Shown here: piece by piece, positions 1-5,467 of the stretch | How positions within the stretch are numbered: position 1 is the stretch's first letter | Layout: the number at the start of each line of letters is the position of its first letter | Assembly (NCBI GenBank): GCA_948435975.1 | Contig: CAOJHG010000108.1 | Coordinates: forward strand, 1 to 7,098 | Direction of reading: 5' to 3' | DNA: 7,098 nt | Source of the DNA: an uncultured Oscillibacter sp. | GTDB lineage: Bacteria; Bacillota; Clostridia; Oscillospirales; Oscillospiraceae | Notes under the pieces: generated by a model | Database searches by the model: none | Seen by the model: only the letters and a program-made list of their open reading frames with translations | Told to the model about the DNA's origin: nothing | Position numbers and translations under genes: made by a program

Positions 1-244
1 ACAGGATTTCATAGATAACATCGGCAGATTCTCTCCATTAAATAAGTGAAAATGAAGGATTATGAAAAAATCTTCCTATATCAGTGAACGAATGTCTGCG
101 GCTGTGCAGCTCCGCGCTGGTTAAAAAGAGCGCTGTTCATCGGGCCGTATCAAGCTCCTCAACAGCCGCTGCTGCCAGCAAAGTGGGCCGCTGATTGATG
201 GTTCCATTATGCAGGAACAGTTTGCTGAAATGTTCAGGGAACTG
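1..244. other. Left-edge region with no identifiable gene
   Basis: I find no gene I can name here. On the minus strand the frame of the upstream GGDEF gene stays open for about 35 codons past its TAA stop. On the plus strand about 42 codons lie open between a stop near 122 and the TAG at 256-258. Both lengths are expected by chance, and neither has a recognisable motif or ribosome binding site. A 7-bp inverted repeat (AACAGTT/AACTGTT) directly follows the GGDEF stop on the minus strand, but no U-tract follows it, so I do not call it a terminator. The end of the GGDEF transcript is therefore not visible. Confidence 0.4.
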
Positions 245-1162
245 TTATTTTTCCCGTAGCTGCTTCATTCGCTCGTCTGCCCAAATGACCATGTTCCGAC
301 CGTTCTTTTTAGCGTCATACAGCATCGTGTCCGCGATTTTCAAATAAAAGTCGTAGGAGCTGTTCCTTCCAGGAATGACGGTAACGCCTCCGATGCTGAC
401 CGTGACCCATGGAGATATGGACGGGGCATGGGGGATGCGGAGGTGTTCGATTGCCTTCCGGATTTTTTTCAAATGATTAAATATCTGCTTCGAGTGATCG
501 CCCATGGAAAGGGCCACAAACTCCTCGCCGCCGTATCGTGCGAGAAAGTCTGTGCTGCGCTGCATATGCGAAGCCACCGTTTGCGCTACGGCGGCAATCA
601 CTTTATCTCCAGAGGGATGACCAAACGTGTCGTTATACACCTTGAAATGGTCAATATCAAACATGCAGATTGAAAGGGGGGTGTGCATCCGGACTGCCTC
701 ATGCCATTTCGTCATACTGTAACGCTCATATCTGCGCCGGTTCGCAATTCCGGTCAACTGATCAGTCAGGGACTGCCGCTCTGCCTGCCGGCGGTAATGA
801 TACAGCTTGATGTGCGTGTTTACCCTCGCCTTTACGATCAAGGGATTAAAGGGCTTTGCAATATAGTCAACTGCTCCCAATATCAGTCCGCGCTGCTCAT
901 TTGCTACATCGGAAAGACTGGTAATCAAAATGACGGGGATGCTCTGTGTAATGATTTCCTCCTGCAATTTTTTCAGCAGCGTAAATCCGTCCATTTCGGG
1001 CATTACCACATCCAGCAGAATCAGGGAAAAATCCCCGTTGTTTGCTATGCCCAGTCCATCTTCCGCCGTCTGCGCAACAGTGATATCGTATTCGTCCTCT
1101 AAAATGGCTTTTAACTGTGTGGCTTGCAAAAGGCTGTCGTCAACAATCAGTATTTTTTCCAT
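245..1162 (-). CDS. PleD-like response regulator, receiver + GGDEF (probable diguanylate cyclase)
   Basis: A 305-residue cytoplasmic protein predicted to make cyclic di-GMP from two GTP when its receiver is phosphorylated. Residues 1-120 are a CheY-like receiver with acidic pair D8-D9, phospho-acceptor D51 in LLLDVVMPEMDG, T81 and K103 (KPF). Residues about 130-300 are a GGDEF domain: DQLTGIANRRR at 134-144, metal-binding FDIDHFK at 168-174, and the active loop RYGGEEF with GGEEF at 211-215. An RxxD inhibitory site (R202, D205) lies exactly five residues before GGEEF, as in PleD, so product feedback inhibition is likely. No membrane segment or EAL domain is present. The ATG at 1162 is supported by AAGGAG seven bases upstream. 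No cognate histidine kinase is adjacent, so its phosphodonor is unknown; the KdpD-like kinase pairs with its own regulator. The specific output pathway cannot be told. Confidence 0.93.
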   Translation of the reverse strand: MEKILIVDDSLLQATQLKAILEDEYDITVAQTAEDGLGIANNGDFSLILLDVVMPEMDGFTLLKKLQEEIITQSIPVILITSLSDVANEQRGLILGAVDYIAKPFNPLIVKARVNTHIKLYHYRRQAERQSLTDQLTGIANRRRYERYSMTKWHEAVRMHTPLSICMFDIDHFKVYNDTFGHPSGDKVIAAVAQTVASHMQRSTDFLARYGGEEFVALSMGDHSKQIFNHLKKIRKAIEHLRIPHAPSISPWVTVSIGGVTVIPGRNSSYDFYLKIADTMLYDAKKNGRNMVIWADERMKQLREK

Positions 1163-1313
1163 ATACGCACTCCTTAATTATGTTTACTCAGACGCTCCCC
1201 CGGCGATTTCGTGTCTCAGTCAGGATTTTCAAAAAATGGAATAATTCCCCAATTTTTGCGGTCGTAAAGAAATCCCGCATTCGCTGCTTCATTTGCTGTC
1301 TATTTGCGCGTGT

Positions 1314-1342
1314 ATTATATACTAATTTGCTTGTTTTGACAA
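1314..1342 (-). promoter_or_regulatory. Sigma-A-type promoter of the GGDEF response regulator
   Basis: Read on the minus strand, TTGTCA (1337-1342) and TATAAT (1314-1319) are separated by exactly 17 bases (1320-1336). The -10 is perfect and the -35 has one mismatch to TTGACA. Transcription would start near 1307, giving a leader of about 145 bases before the ATG at 1162. The leader is AT-rich and contains a near-palindrome GGAATAATTCC (1238-1248). I recognise no riboswitch in it. Confidence 0.75.
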
Positions 1343-1466
1343 CACTTTTTTGCGGCCTCCTGCTTATGGCCTTAGTCTGTCTGCGGCTTCAGAGGGAGAG
1401 CGGAATGCCGTTTTATGCTATAACTGCTGGACATTTTTCAACAACAGGAGATACAACTGTAAGCAG

Positions 1467-1510
1467 AAAAAAGCAAGACGCCCGGCAAATCGCTGGACGC
1501 CTCGCTTTTC
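1467..1510 (-). terminator. Intrinsic terminator downstream of bioY
   Basis: On the minus strand a 15-bp stem (arms 1495-1509 and 1469-1483, three G-U wobbles, 11-base loop) is followed immediately by a run of six T (1467-1472). It begins about 29 bases after the bioY stop. The stem is GC-rich at its apex and ends in AAAAGC/GCTTTT, the classic shape of a Rho-independent terminator. It separates bioY from the promoter of the GGDEF gene further along the same strand. Confidence 0.85.
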
Positions 1511-1538
1511 TGTGCGTATTAGGAAAGAAGAAAGGGGG

Positions 1539-2114
1539 TTATTTGATGTATTTTCCTACCCGCTGAGCCAGCACCAGAGCCAGCGCCAGCTTGAGAAGAT
1601 CCGGGATGATGAAGGGAAACACACAGTAGCCCAGCGCCGTCATTACGCCTACCGGGCTGCCTGTCTGGGCATAAAGAATCACATACCAGGCAGTACCGAA
1701 CGCATAAAGCACCGCGCCGCCGGCAACACAGGCCGCAGTCTTTACGAGCAGGGATTCTCCCAGCTTTGCCGTGATGAGCCAGTAAACCAGGGCCTGGAAG
1801 AAAAAGCCCAGGATATAGCCGCCAGTGACGCCCAGCAGAGCCGCCGGTCCTCCGCGGAAGCCGCTGAACACCGGTACGCCAACCGCGCCCAGCAGCAGGT
1901 AGACTGTGACGGCATAGGTCCCCCGGCGTCCTCCCAAAACAACCAGGGCGGCGAACACGGCGAAAGTCTGCATTGTAAACTGCACCAGCGGTGCGGGTAC
2001 AGGAATGGATATCCAGGCGCATACTGCCATCAACACGGCGAAGAGGGCGATGTAAGTCAGGTCCTGGGTCCGCAGACGGGGACGGGATACGGCGGGGGTT
2101 TCCATAGTAGACAT
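1539..2114 (-). CDS. bioY: BioY, biotin-specific S component of an ECF transporter
   Basis: A 191-residue integral membrane protein that captures biotin. In the family it works with the shared energising module EcfA/EcfA'/EcfT. Family hallmarks are visible: the hydrophobic first segment at about 21-40 ending ISIPVP, and the BioY signature GAVGVPVFSGFRGG...GGYILGF at about 76-104. Further membrane segments lie at about 105-120, 127-150 and 160-185, with PDLLK near the C terminus. Length is typical. I chose the ATG at 2114 rather than the longer in-frame start at 2246 because AGGAGG (2124-2129) sits nine bases upstream and the promoter -10 box lies just beyond it; the longer start would put promoter and operator inside the gene. 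No ecfA or ecfT gene is in the window, so it likely uses a module encoded elsewhere. Expression is probably repressed by biotin-loaded BirA. Confidence 0.95.
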   Translation of the reverse strand: MSTMETPAVSRPRLRTQDLTYIALFAVLMAVCAWISIPVPAPLVQFTMQTFAVFAALVVLGGRRGTYAVTVYLLLGAVGVPVFSGFRGGPAALLGVTGGYILGFFFQALVYWLITAKLGESLLVKTAACVAGGAVLYAFGTAWYVILYAQTGSPVGVMTALGYCVFPFIIPDLLKLALALVLAQRVGKYIK

Positions 2115-2141
2115 GTCAAAATTCCTCCTTTTCCAGAACCT

Positions 2142-2170
2142 ATCATAACGCACGCCGTCACGATTGTCAA
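2142..2170 (-). promoter_or_regulatory. bioY promoter (sigma-A type)
   Basis: On the minus strand a perfect -35 TTGACA (2165-2170) and TATGAT (2142-2147) are separated by exactly 17 bases (2148-2164). Transcription would begin near 2135, about 20 bases before the bioY ATG, just enough for the AGGAGG site. The -35 box lies inside the downstream arm of the BirA-like operator, so repressor binding should block RNA polymerase directly. Confidence 0.85.
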
Positions 2171-2194
2171 CCATTATTTTAATATGGTTTACAA
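2164..2194 (-). promoter_or_regulatory. BirA (biotin repressor) operator upstream of bioY
   Basis: Two 9-base arms form an inverted repeat: TTGTCAACC (2164-2172) and GGTTTACAA (2186-2194), symmetric at eight of nine positions and separated by a 13-base AT-rich spacer. The arms match the BirA half-site TTGTNAACC known from biotin operators in many bacteria. Its position directly upstream of a biotin transporter gene makes the assignment strong. The 13-base spacer is at or slightly below the range I remember (about 13-16), which is the main doubt. The birA gene is not in the window. Confidence 0.88.
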
Positions 2195-2242
2195 CTGCGG
2201 CGGATAAAAACTTGTGAGGCAGAGCTGAGACCAAGAGGGCGG

Positions 2243-2950
2243 TCATTCCCCCTCGGCCATACGGTATCCTACGCCGACCTCTGTGAAAAGATATTCTGGC
2301 TCGGCGGGGTTCTTCTCAATTTTCCGGCGGATATTGGCCATGTTGACCCGAAGGATTTGGTTGCCGCTGCCTGCCCGGGGCCCCCAAAGCTCCTTGATGA
2401 TGAAATCGTAGGTGAGGACTTTCCCGGCGTGCTTCCCCAGGAGGGCCACAATGCGGAATTCACTGAGGGTCAGTTTCACGTTCTCTCCCCGGACCAGGAC
2501 TTGATGCTTGTTGTAGTCAATGACCAAATCGCCCACCGTGTAGGTCCCTTTTTGGGCAATCTCGTCGTTGCCGCTGGCGGTGCGGGTGTGACGGATAGCG
2601 GTGCGGACCCTTGCCAGAAGCTCGTCCGTACCAAAAGGCTTTGTCAAATAGTCGTCAGCCCCCAGGTCCAGGGCGGTCACCTTGTCCCGTTCATGAGACC
2701 GGGCAGAGACCACCACGACCGGCAGGCTGGACCAACTCCGGAGCTGGCGCAGGATATCCAACCCATCCATATCCGGCAGGCCCAAATCCAAGATGACCAG
2801 GTCCGGACAGTGGGAGGAAATCATGGAAAGGGCCTCGCTGCCGGTGCGGGCCTGGATTGCCTCATATCCGCTGCCGCTGAGGACGGCGGAAATAAACTGG
2901 GCAATGGTTTTTTCATCTTCAATCACCAGGATTTTTTCCCGAATCTGCAT
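2243..2950 (-). CDS. kdpE: KdpE-like OmpR/PhoB-family response regulator
   Basis: A 235-residue DNA-binding regulator. Residues 1-120 are a receiver: acidic pocket E11-D12, phospho-acceptor D55 in VILDLGLPDMDG, S82, and K104 in TKPF. Residues about 135-232 are a winged-helix domain with LTLSEFRIVALL, the KdpE-like RVNMANIRRKIE recognition-helix region (201-212), and VGVGYRM at the C terminus. The ATG at 2950 has AGGAGG (2957-2962) six bases upstream, inside the kinase gene. The two coding regions overlap by 32 bases, so translation is probably coupled. By family it would be phosphorylated by the adjacent KdpD-like kinase and act on promoters with T-rich direct repeats. No kdpFABC or other potassium-transport gene is in the window, so the regulon is inference and the kdpE name is by similarity. 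Confidence 0.9.
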   Translation of the reverse strand: MQIREKILVIEDEKTIAQFISAVLSGSGYEAIQARTGSEALSMISSHCPDLVILDLGLPDMDGLDILRQLRSWSSLPVVVVSARSHERDKVTALDLGADDYLTKPFGTDELLARVRTAIRHTRTASGNDEIAQKGTYTVGDLVIDYNKHQVLVRGENVKLTLSEFRIVALLGKHAGKVLTYDFIIKELWGPRAGSGNQILRVNMANIRRKIEKNPAEPEYLFTEVGVGYRMAEGE

Positions 2951-4019
2951 AGTCGTCCTCCTCGCTCATGGGCAGACGGAAGGAGAATTCCGCGCCGCCC
3001 TCATAATTTTTGGCCTCCATGGTCCCGCCGTGAGCGCGCACGATGGCGGAGCACACGGAGAGGCCCAGGCCCATATTTCTCTTCCCGTCGCCATGAGAAG
3101 CGCTGTGGGGCTTTTTGGTCTCGTTGAACAGGCCGGGGAGTTCTTTGGAGGGAATGCCCTTGCCGTCGTCCCGCACAGAGAAACGGGCGAAGGAGTCTTC
3201 CTTTTTCAGAGATAACTGAATACAGGTGGTTTCCCCGTGGATTGCGGCGTTTTCCATCAAATTAGACAAAACCTGGTCAATTAGAATCGGGTCCATAGGA
3301 ACCAGGAACACCTCTTCCGGAACGGCAACGGAAACGGAAATCCGCGGAAAGCGCCTCCGGAATTTTCGCACGACCTCGCCCAGAACCTCTTCAGCGGCTT
3401 CGAGTTCCTTGGTAATCTGCGCCTGGGCGTCGCCGATGCGGGTAATGGACAGCAGATTTTCCACGACTCGAATCAGCCACTGCGCCTCCTCCCGGGTGTT
3501 TTCCAGCAGTGCCCGCTGCTGCTCCTGAGAGAGACCGGGGTTTTCCAGAATGGCGGAGGTGGAGCCTACAATGGAAGTGAGGGGGGTGCGGATGTCGTGG
3601 GACACGGAACGGAGGAGATTGGCCCGCATCTTCACACGCTCATTTTCTGCCAGGAGGTGGGCTTGCTCCTTGGCCTGGGCAGTGAGGGAGCAGGTGATGA
3701 TAGAGACCATCAAAAGCGTGAAAAAAGTGACGGGATATCCGGGATTTGTCAAATTAAAGGCCCAATAAGGACGGGTGAAAATGAAGTTGACGAAGACCAC
3801 GCCCAGGACCACGGAGACCAGACCGTAAAAATATCCGGTGGTCAGGCGGGAAATCAGCAGCACCGACAGCACGAAGACGGGAGAGGTAAAGCCTTCCAGT
3901 CCGCCCGCCAGGCGGATAAAAAAGCAGAGAGTCACCGTGCAGGCCAGGATGCCGGCGGTCACCAGCAGATCCCGGCGGGAGAAGGGAAACAGGACGGTCA
4001 GGGATTTTTTGGTATTCAT
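2919..4019 (-). CDS. kdpD: Short KdpD-like sensor histidine kinase (DUF4118 membrane domain)
   Basis: A 366-residue membrane kinase, far shorter than the roughly 900-residue classical KdpD. It starts directly with hydrophobic segments (about 18-36, 46-57, 62-83, 97-115) resembling the four-helix DUF4118 domain of KdpD, and lacks the N-terminal KdpD sensor and UspA-like domains. A linker leads to the H box SVSHDIRTPL (H141), then an ATPase domain with N box LSNLMENAA (N257), G1 box RDDGKGIP (283-290) and G2 box NMGLGLSV (315-322). All catalytic motifs look intact. I chose ATG at 4019 because GGAGG lies eight bases upstream; the alternative GTG at 4028 would abut that site. It overlaps the regulator gene and surely forms a two-component system with it. 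What it senses is unknown. The kdpD symbol reflects domain similarity only. Confidence 0.88.
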   Translation of the reverse strand: MNTKKSLTVLFPFSRRDLLVTAGILACTVTLCFFIRLAGGLEGFTSPVFVLSVLLISRLTTGYFYGLVSVVLGVVFVNFIFTRPYWAFNLTNPGYPVTFFTLLMVSIITCSLTAQAKEQAHLLAENERVKMRANLLRSVSHDIRTPLTSIVGSTSAILENPGLSQEQQRALLENTREEAQWLIRVVENLLSITRIGDAQAQITKELEAAEEVLGEVVRKFRRRFPRISVSVAVPEEVFLVPMDPILIDQVLSNLMENAAIHGETTCIQLSLKKEDSFARFSVRDDGKGIPSKELPGLFNETKKPHSASHGDGKRNMGLGLSVCSAIVRAHGGTMEAKNYEGGAEFSFRLPMSEEDDYADSGKNPGD

Positions 4020-4069
4020 AGAGCGCACCTCCGAAAGCAGACTGCCTGTGGGGAGGAAATTCTAAGTGG

Positions 4070-4075
4070 ATTATA
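4070..4075 (-). promoter_or_regulatory. Second extended -10 element upstream of the kinase gene
   Basis: On the minus strand this is TATAAT preceded by TGC, a perfect extended -10, about 51 bases before the kinase start. No TTGACA-like -35 is found at a 16-18 base distance; the region upstream is pyrimidine-rich. The same 11-base string ATTATAGCAGA (plus strand, 4070-4080) recurs exactly 50 bases away at 4120-4130. It may be a second promoter or a duplication of the first. Confidence 0.4.
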
Positions 4076-4119
4076 GCAGAAAAGCGGGAAAAAGAAAAGC
4101 CGCCGGCGAAGATACTATT

Positions 4120-4152
4120 ATTATAGCAGATGGGGTGTAAAGGGAGTGTAAA
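4120..4152 (-). promoter_or_regulatory. Probable kdpDE promoter with KdpE-like direct repeats
   Basis: On the minus strand two TTTACAC repeats (4146-4152 and 4135-4141) are spaced exactly 11 bases start to start. The second is followed by CCC, and nine bases further on comes an extended -10, TGC then TATAAT (4120-4125). Direct repeats at one helical turn, with the near copy overlapping the -35 position, are the known arrangement for OmpR/PhoB-family activators. TTTACACCCC also resembles what I recall of the E. coli kdp operator. No good -35 hexamer is present, which fits an activator-dependent promoter. I infer autoregulation by the encoded regulator. Confidence 0.6.
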
Positions 4153-4176
4153 ATTTTTGCGTCTGGAGGGCTTTTT

Positions 4177-4205
4177 GCATAATCTGGGCCGAAGTGCAAA
4201 GTCTA
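4177..4205 (+). promoter_or_regulatory. Weak candidate sporulation (sigma-G/F type) promoter for gpr
   Basis: gpr genes are normally transcribed in the forespore by sigma-F and sigma-G. The only candidate I see is GCATA (4177-4181), a good -35, 17 bases before AAGTCTA (4199-4205), which fits the CATnnTA -10 only partly. It lies about 90 bases before the start codon. No sigma-A promoter reads toward gpr here. Confidence 0.25.
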
Positions 4206-4294
4206 TTCGAGAACGGCGCTTCTCCCGGAAAGGAGAGCGGACCGGCAGAAGGAAATCCCGAAAGAAGAGACAGGGAAGAAGGGGGAAGACGATC

Positions 4295-5191
4295 ATGTTT
4301 GTACGGCGGACAGACTTGGCCCTGGAGGCGCGGGAGCTGTGGCAGGAATCGGCGGAAAAGACATCACGGCTTTTGGGAGTGAAAGCGGCAAAGCAGAAGC
4401 AGGAGGGGTATCCGGTGACACGGGTGGACATCCTGGATGAGAGGGGAGAAAAGGCCCTGGGGAAGCCCCGCGGATGCTATCTTACCGTAGACCTCACCGC
4501 TTTCTGGCAAAGGAAGGCGGACTTTTTTGAGCGTGCGGTCCGGGCGGTGGGGAGCCAGCTAAAGGCCCTGGTGCCGGAAGAGGGGCCGGTTTTGGTGGCG
4601 GCCCTGGGAAACGAGGCCATGACCCCGGACGCTATCGGACCTTTGGCGGCGGACAGCGTGTTAGTGACCCGGCACCTGATTTCCGCTATGCCAAAGCACT
4701 TTTCCGGGTTCCGCCCAGTAGCGGTGTTCCGGACCGGCGTGCTGGGGGCTACCGGCGTGGAGTCCGCAGAGGCCGTGCGGGGGCTGGTGGAGCAGGTGAA
4801 GCCCGCTGTGGTGATTGCGGTGGATGCGCTGGCCTCCCGGCGGGCGGGGCGGATGTGTACGACGGTGCAGCTCGCTGACACAGGTATCATCCCCGGCTCT
4901 GGCGTGGGGAACCACCGTGCGGCGCTGAACCGGGAGACTCTGGGGGTGCCGGTGTTCTCCATTGGAGTGCCGACGGTGGTGGATGCGGCGACCTTGGCGG
5001 CGGACTTGCTGGAGGAGGCGGGTATCCCAGAGCTGGACGAGACCCGCCTGCGCCACGGAAAGCAGCCTCTGATGGTGACTACGCAGAATATTGATCAGCA
5101 GGTCCGGGATTTGGGAAAGGTGGTGGGCTATGCCATCAATTGGGCCCTCCAGGACTTGGAGATTGAGGAGATGAACGCGCTGCTTTCATGA
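4295..5191 (+). CDS. gpr: GPR, germination protease for small acid-soluble spore proteins
   Basis: A 298-residue endopeptidase that is made in the forespore as a zymogen and degrades SASPs when spores germinate. Family signatures run throughout: RRTDLALEARE at 4-14, the ALGNEAMTPDAIGP block with D112, VTRHL at 124-128, the VVIAVDALA block with D177, DTGIIPGSGVGN at 195-206, GVPTVVDAATLA at 224-235, and the C-terminal LMVTTQNID. The two aspartates correspond to those reported as catalytic in the Bacillus megaterium enzyme. The protein is shorter than the roughly 370-residue Bacillus form because a stretch between the VVDA block and LMVT is missing. If autoprocessing occurs after the Asp of RTD, as in Bacillus, the propeptide is only seven residues. 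I chose the ATG at 4295 from a GGGGGA site eight bases upstream and from alignment to RTDLA; the longer frame to 4130 encodes an Arg/Lys-rich, unlikely extension. spoIIP, often next to gpr, is absent here. Confidence 0.96.
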   Translation: MFVRRTDLALEARELWQESAEKTSRLLGVKAAKQKQEGYPVTRVDILDERGEKALGKPRGCYLTVDLTAFWQRKADFFERAVRAVGSQLKALVPEEGPVLVAALGNEAMTPDAIGPLAADSVLVTRHLISAMPKHFSGFRPVAVFRTGVLGATGVESAEAVRGLVEQVKPAVVIAVDALASRRAGRMCTTVQLADTGIIPGSGVGNHRAALNRETLGVPVFSIGVPTVVDAATLAADLLEEAGIPELDETRLRHGKQPLMVTTQNIDQQVRDLGKVVGYAINWALQDLEIEEMNALLS

Positions 5192-5243
5192 GGAGAGGCG
5201 TGTTAGGATGACGTTAAAAGAACGGCGGTTTCCCTGAGCTTGA

Positions 5244-5272
5244 TTGACAATTTTGACGGTTTGTGCTAAAAT
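5244..5272 (+). promoter_or_regulatory. Strong sigma-A-type promoter of the activase gene
   Basis: Perfect TTGACA (5244-5249) and TAAAAT (5267-5272) separated by exactly 17 bases, with an extended -10 TGC directly before it. Transcription would start near 5279. This leaves a leader of about 190 bases before the ATG at 5468, so the activase has its own transcription start separate from gpr. Confidence 0.82.
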
Positions 5273-5350
5273 ATATCTGAAAAGAGCAATAGAAATGAAA
5301 CGCAAATAAGGCGAATGTTGGATGTTCACAGTTGAATAGATTTTCATGGG

Positions 5351-5390
5351 GCATCTGCGCCGGGCCGGAAGGATGGTTTGGCGCGGGTGC
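5351..5390 (+). other. Hairpin in the activase 5' leader
   Basis: GCATCTGCGCC (5351-5361) pairs with GGCGCGGGTGC (5380-5390) over 11 bp with two G-U wobbles and an 18-base loop. A pyrimidine-rich stretch (TGCTTTCTCTTC) follows, but it is not a clean U-tract. It may be a weak attenuator, an RNA-stabilising stem or part of a larger fold. A 29-codon open frame beginning ATGGGGCATCTG at about 5346 runs through it but has no ribosome binding site. The function is unknown. Confidence 0.45.
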
Positions 5391-5467
5391 TGCTTTCTCT
5401 TCATGCAAAGGGAAGGCCTGGACGCCGGCCGGTGAAACGGTCTGCGGAGAAGTGAGGAAGATTCGGT

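Noticed and set aside
1..258. Short open stretches at the left edge as a remnant gene or transposase tail
   Set aside because: About 35-42 codons without stops is expected by chance and no family motif could be recognised.
1350..2207. A 285-codon plus-strand open frame across bioY
   Set aside because: It covers the antisense of a clear BioY protein, the terminator and the operator, and has low-complexity Gln/Arg/His composition.
2115..2246. Longer bioY start at 2246
   Set aside because: The added residues would be encoded by the BirA operator, the promoter and the ribosome binding site; ATG 2114 has AGGAGG nine bases upstream.
2204..2246. Terminator between kdpE and bioY
   Set aside because: A TTTTT run exists on the minus strand, but the preceding pairing (CTTG/CAAG, 4 bp) is too weak. 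Read-through into bioY cannot be excluded.
4130..4294. Extension of gpr to an upstream ATG at 4130
   Set aside because: It would add 55 Arg/Lys-rich residues unlike any GPR N terminus and run through the kinase promoter region; the ATG at 4295 fits the family start.
5209..5238. Nine-codon open frame just after gpr
   Set aside because: It is too short to support, with no recognised leader-peptide features and only a distant AGGAG upstream.
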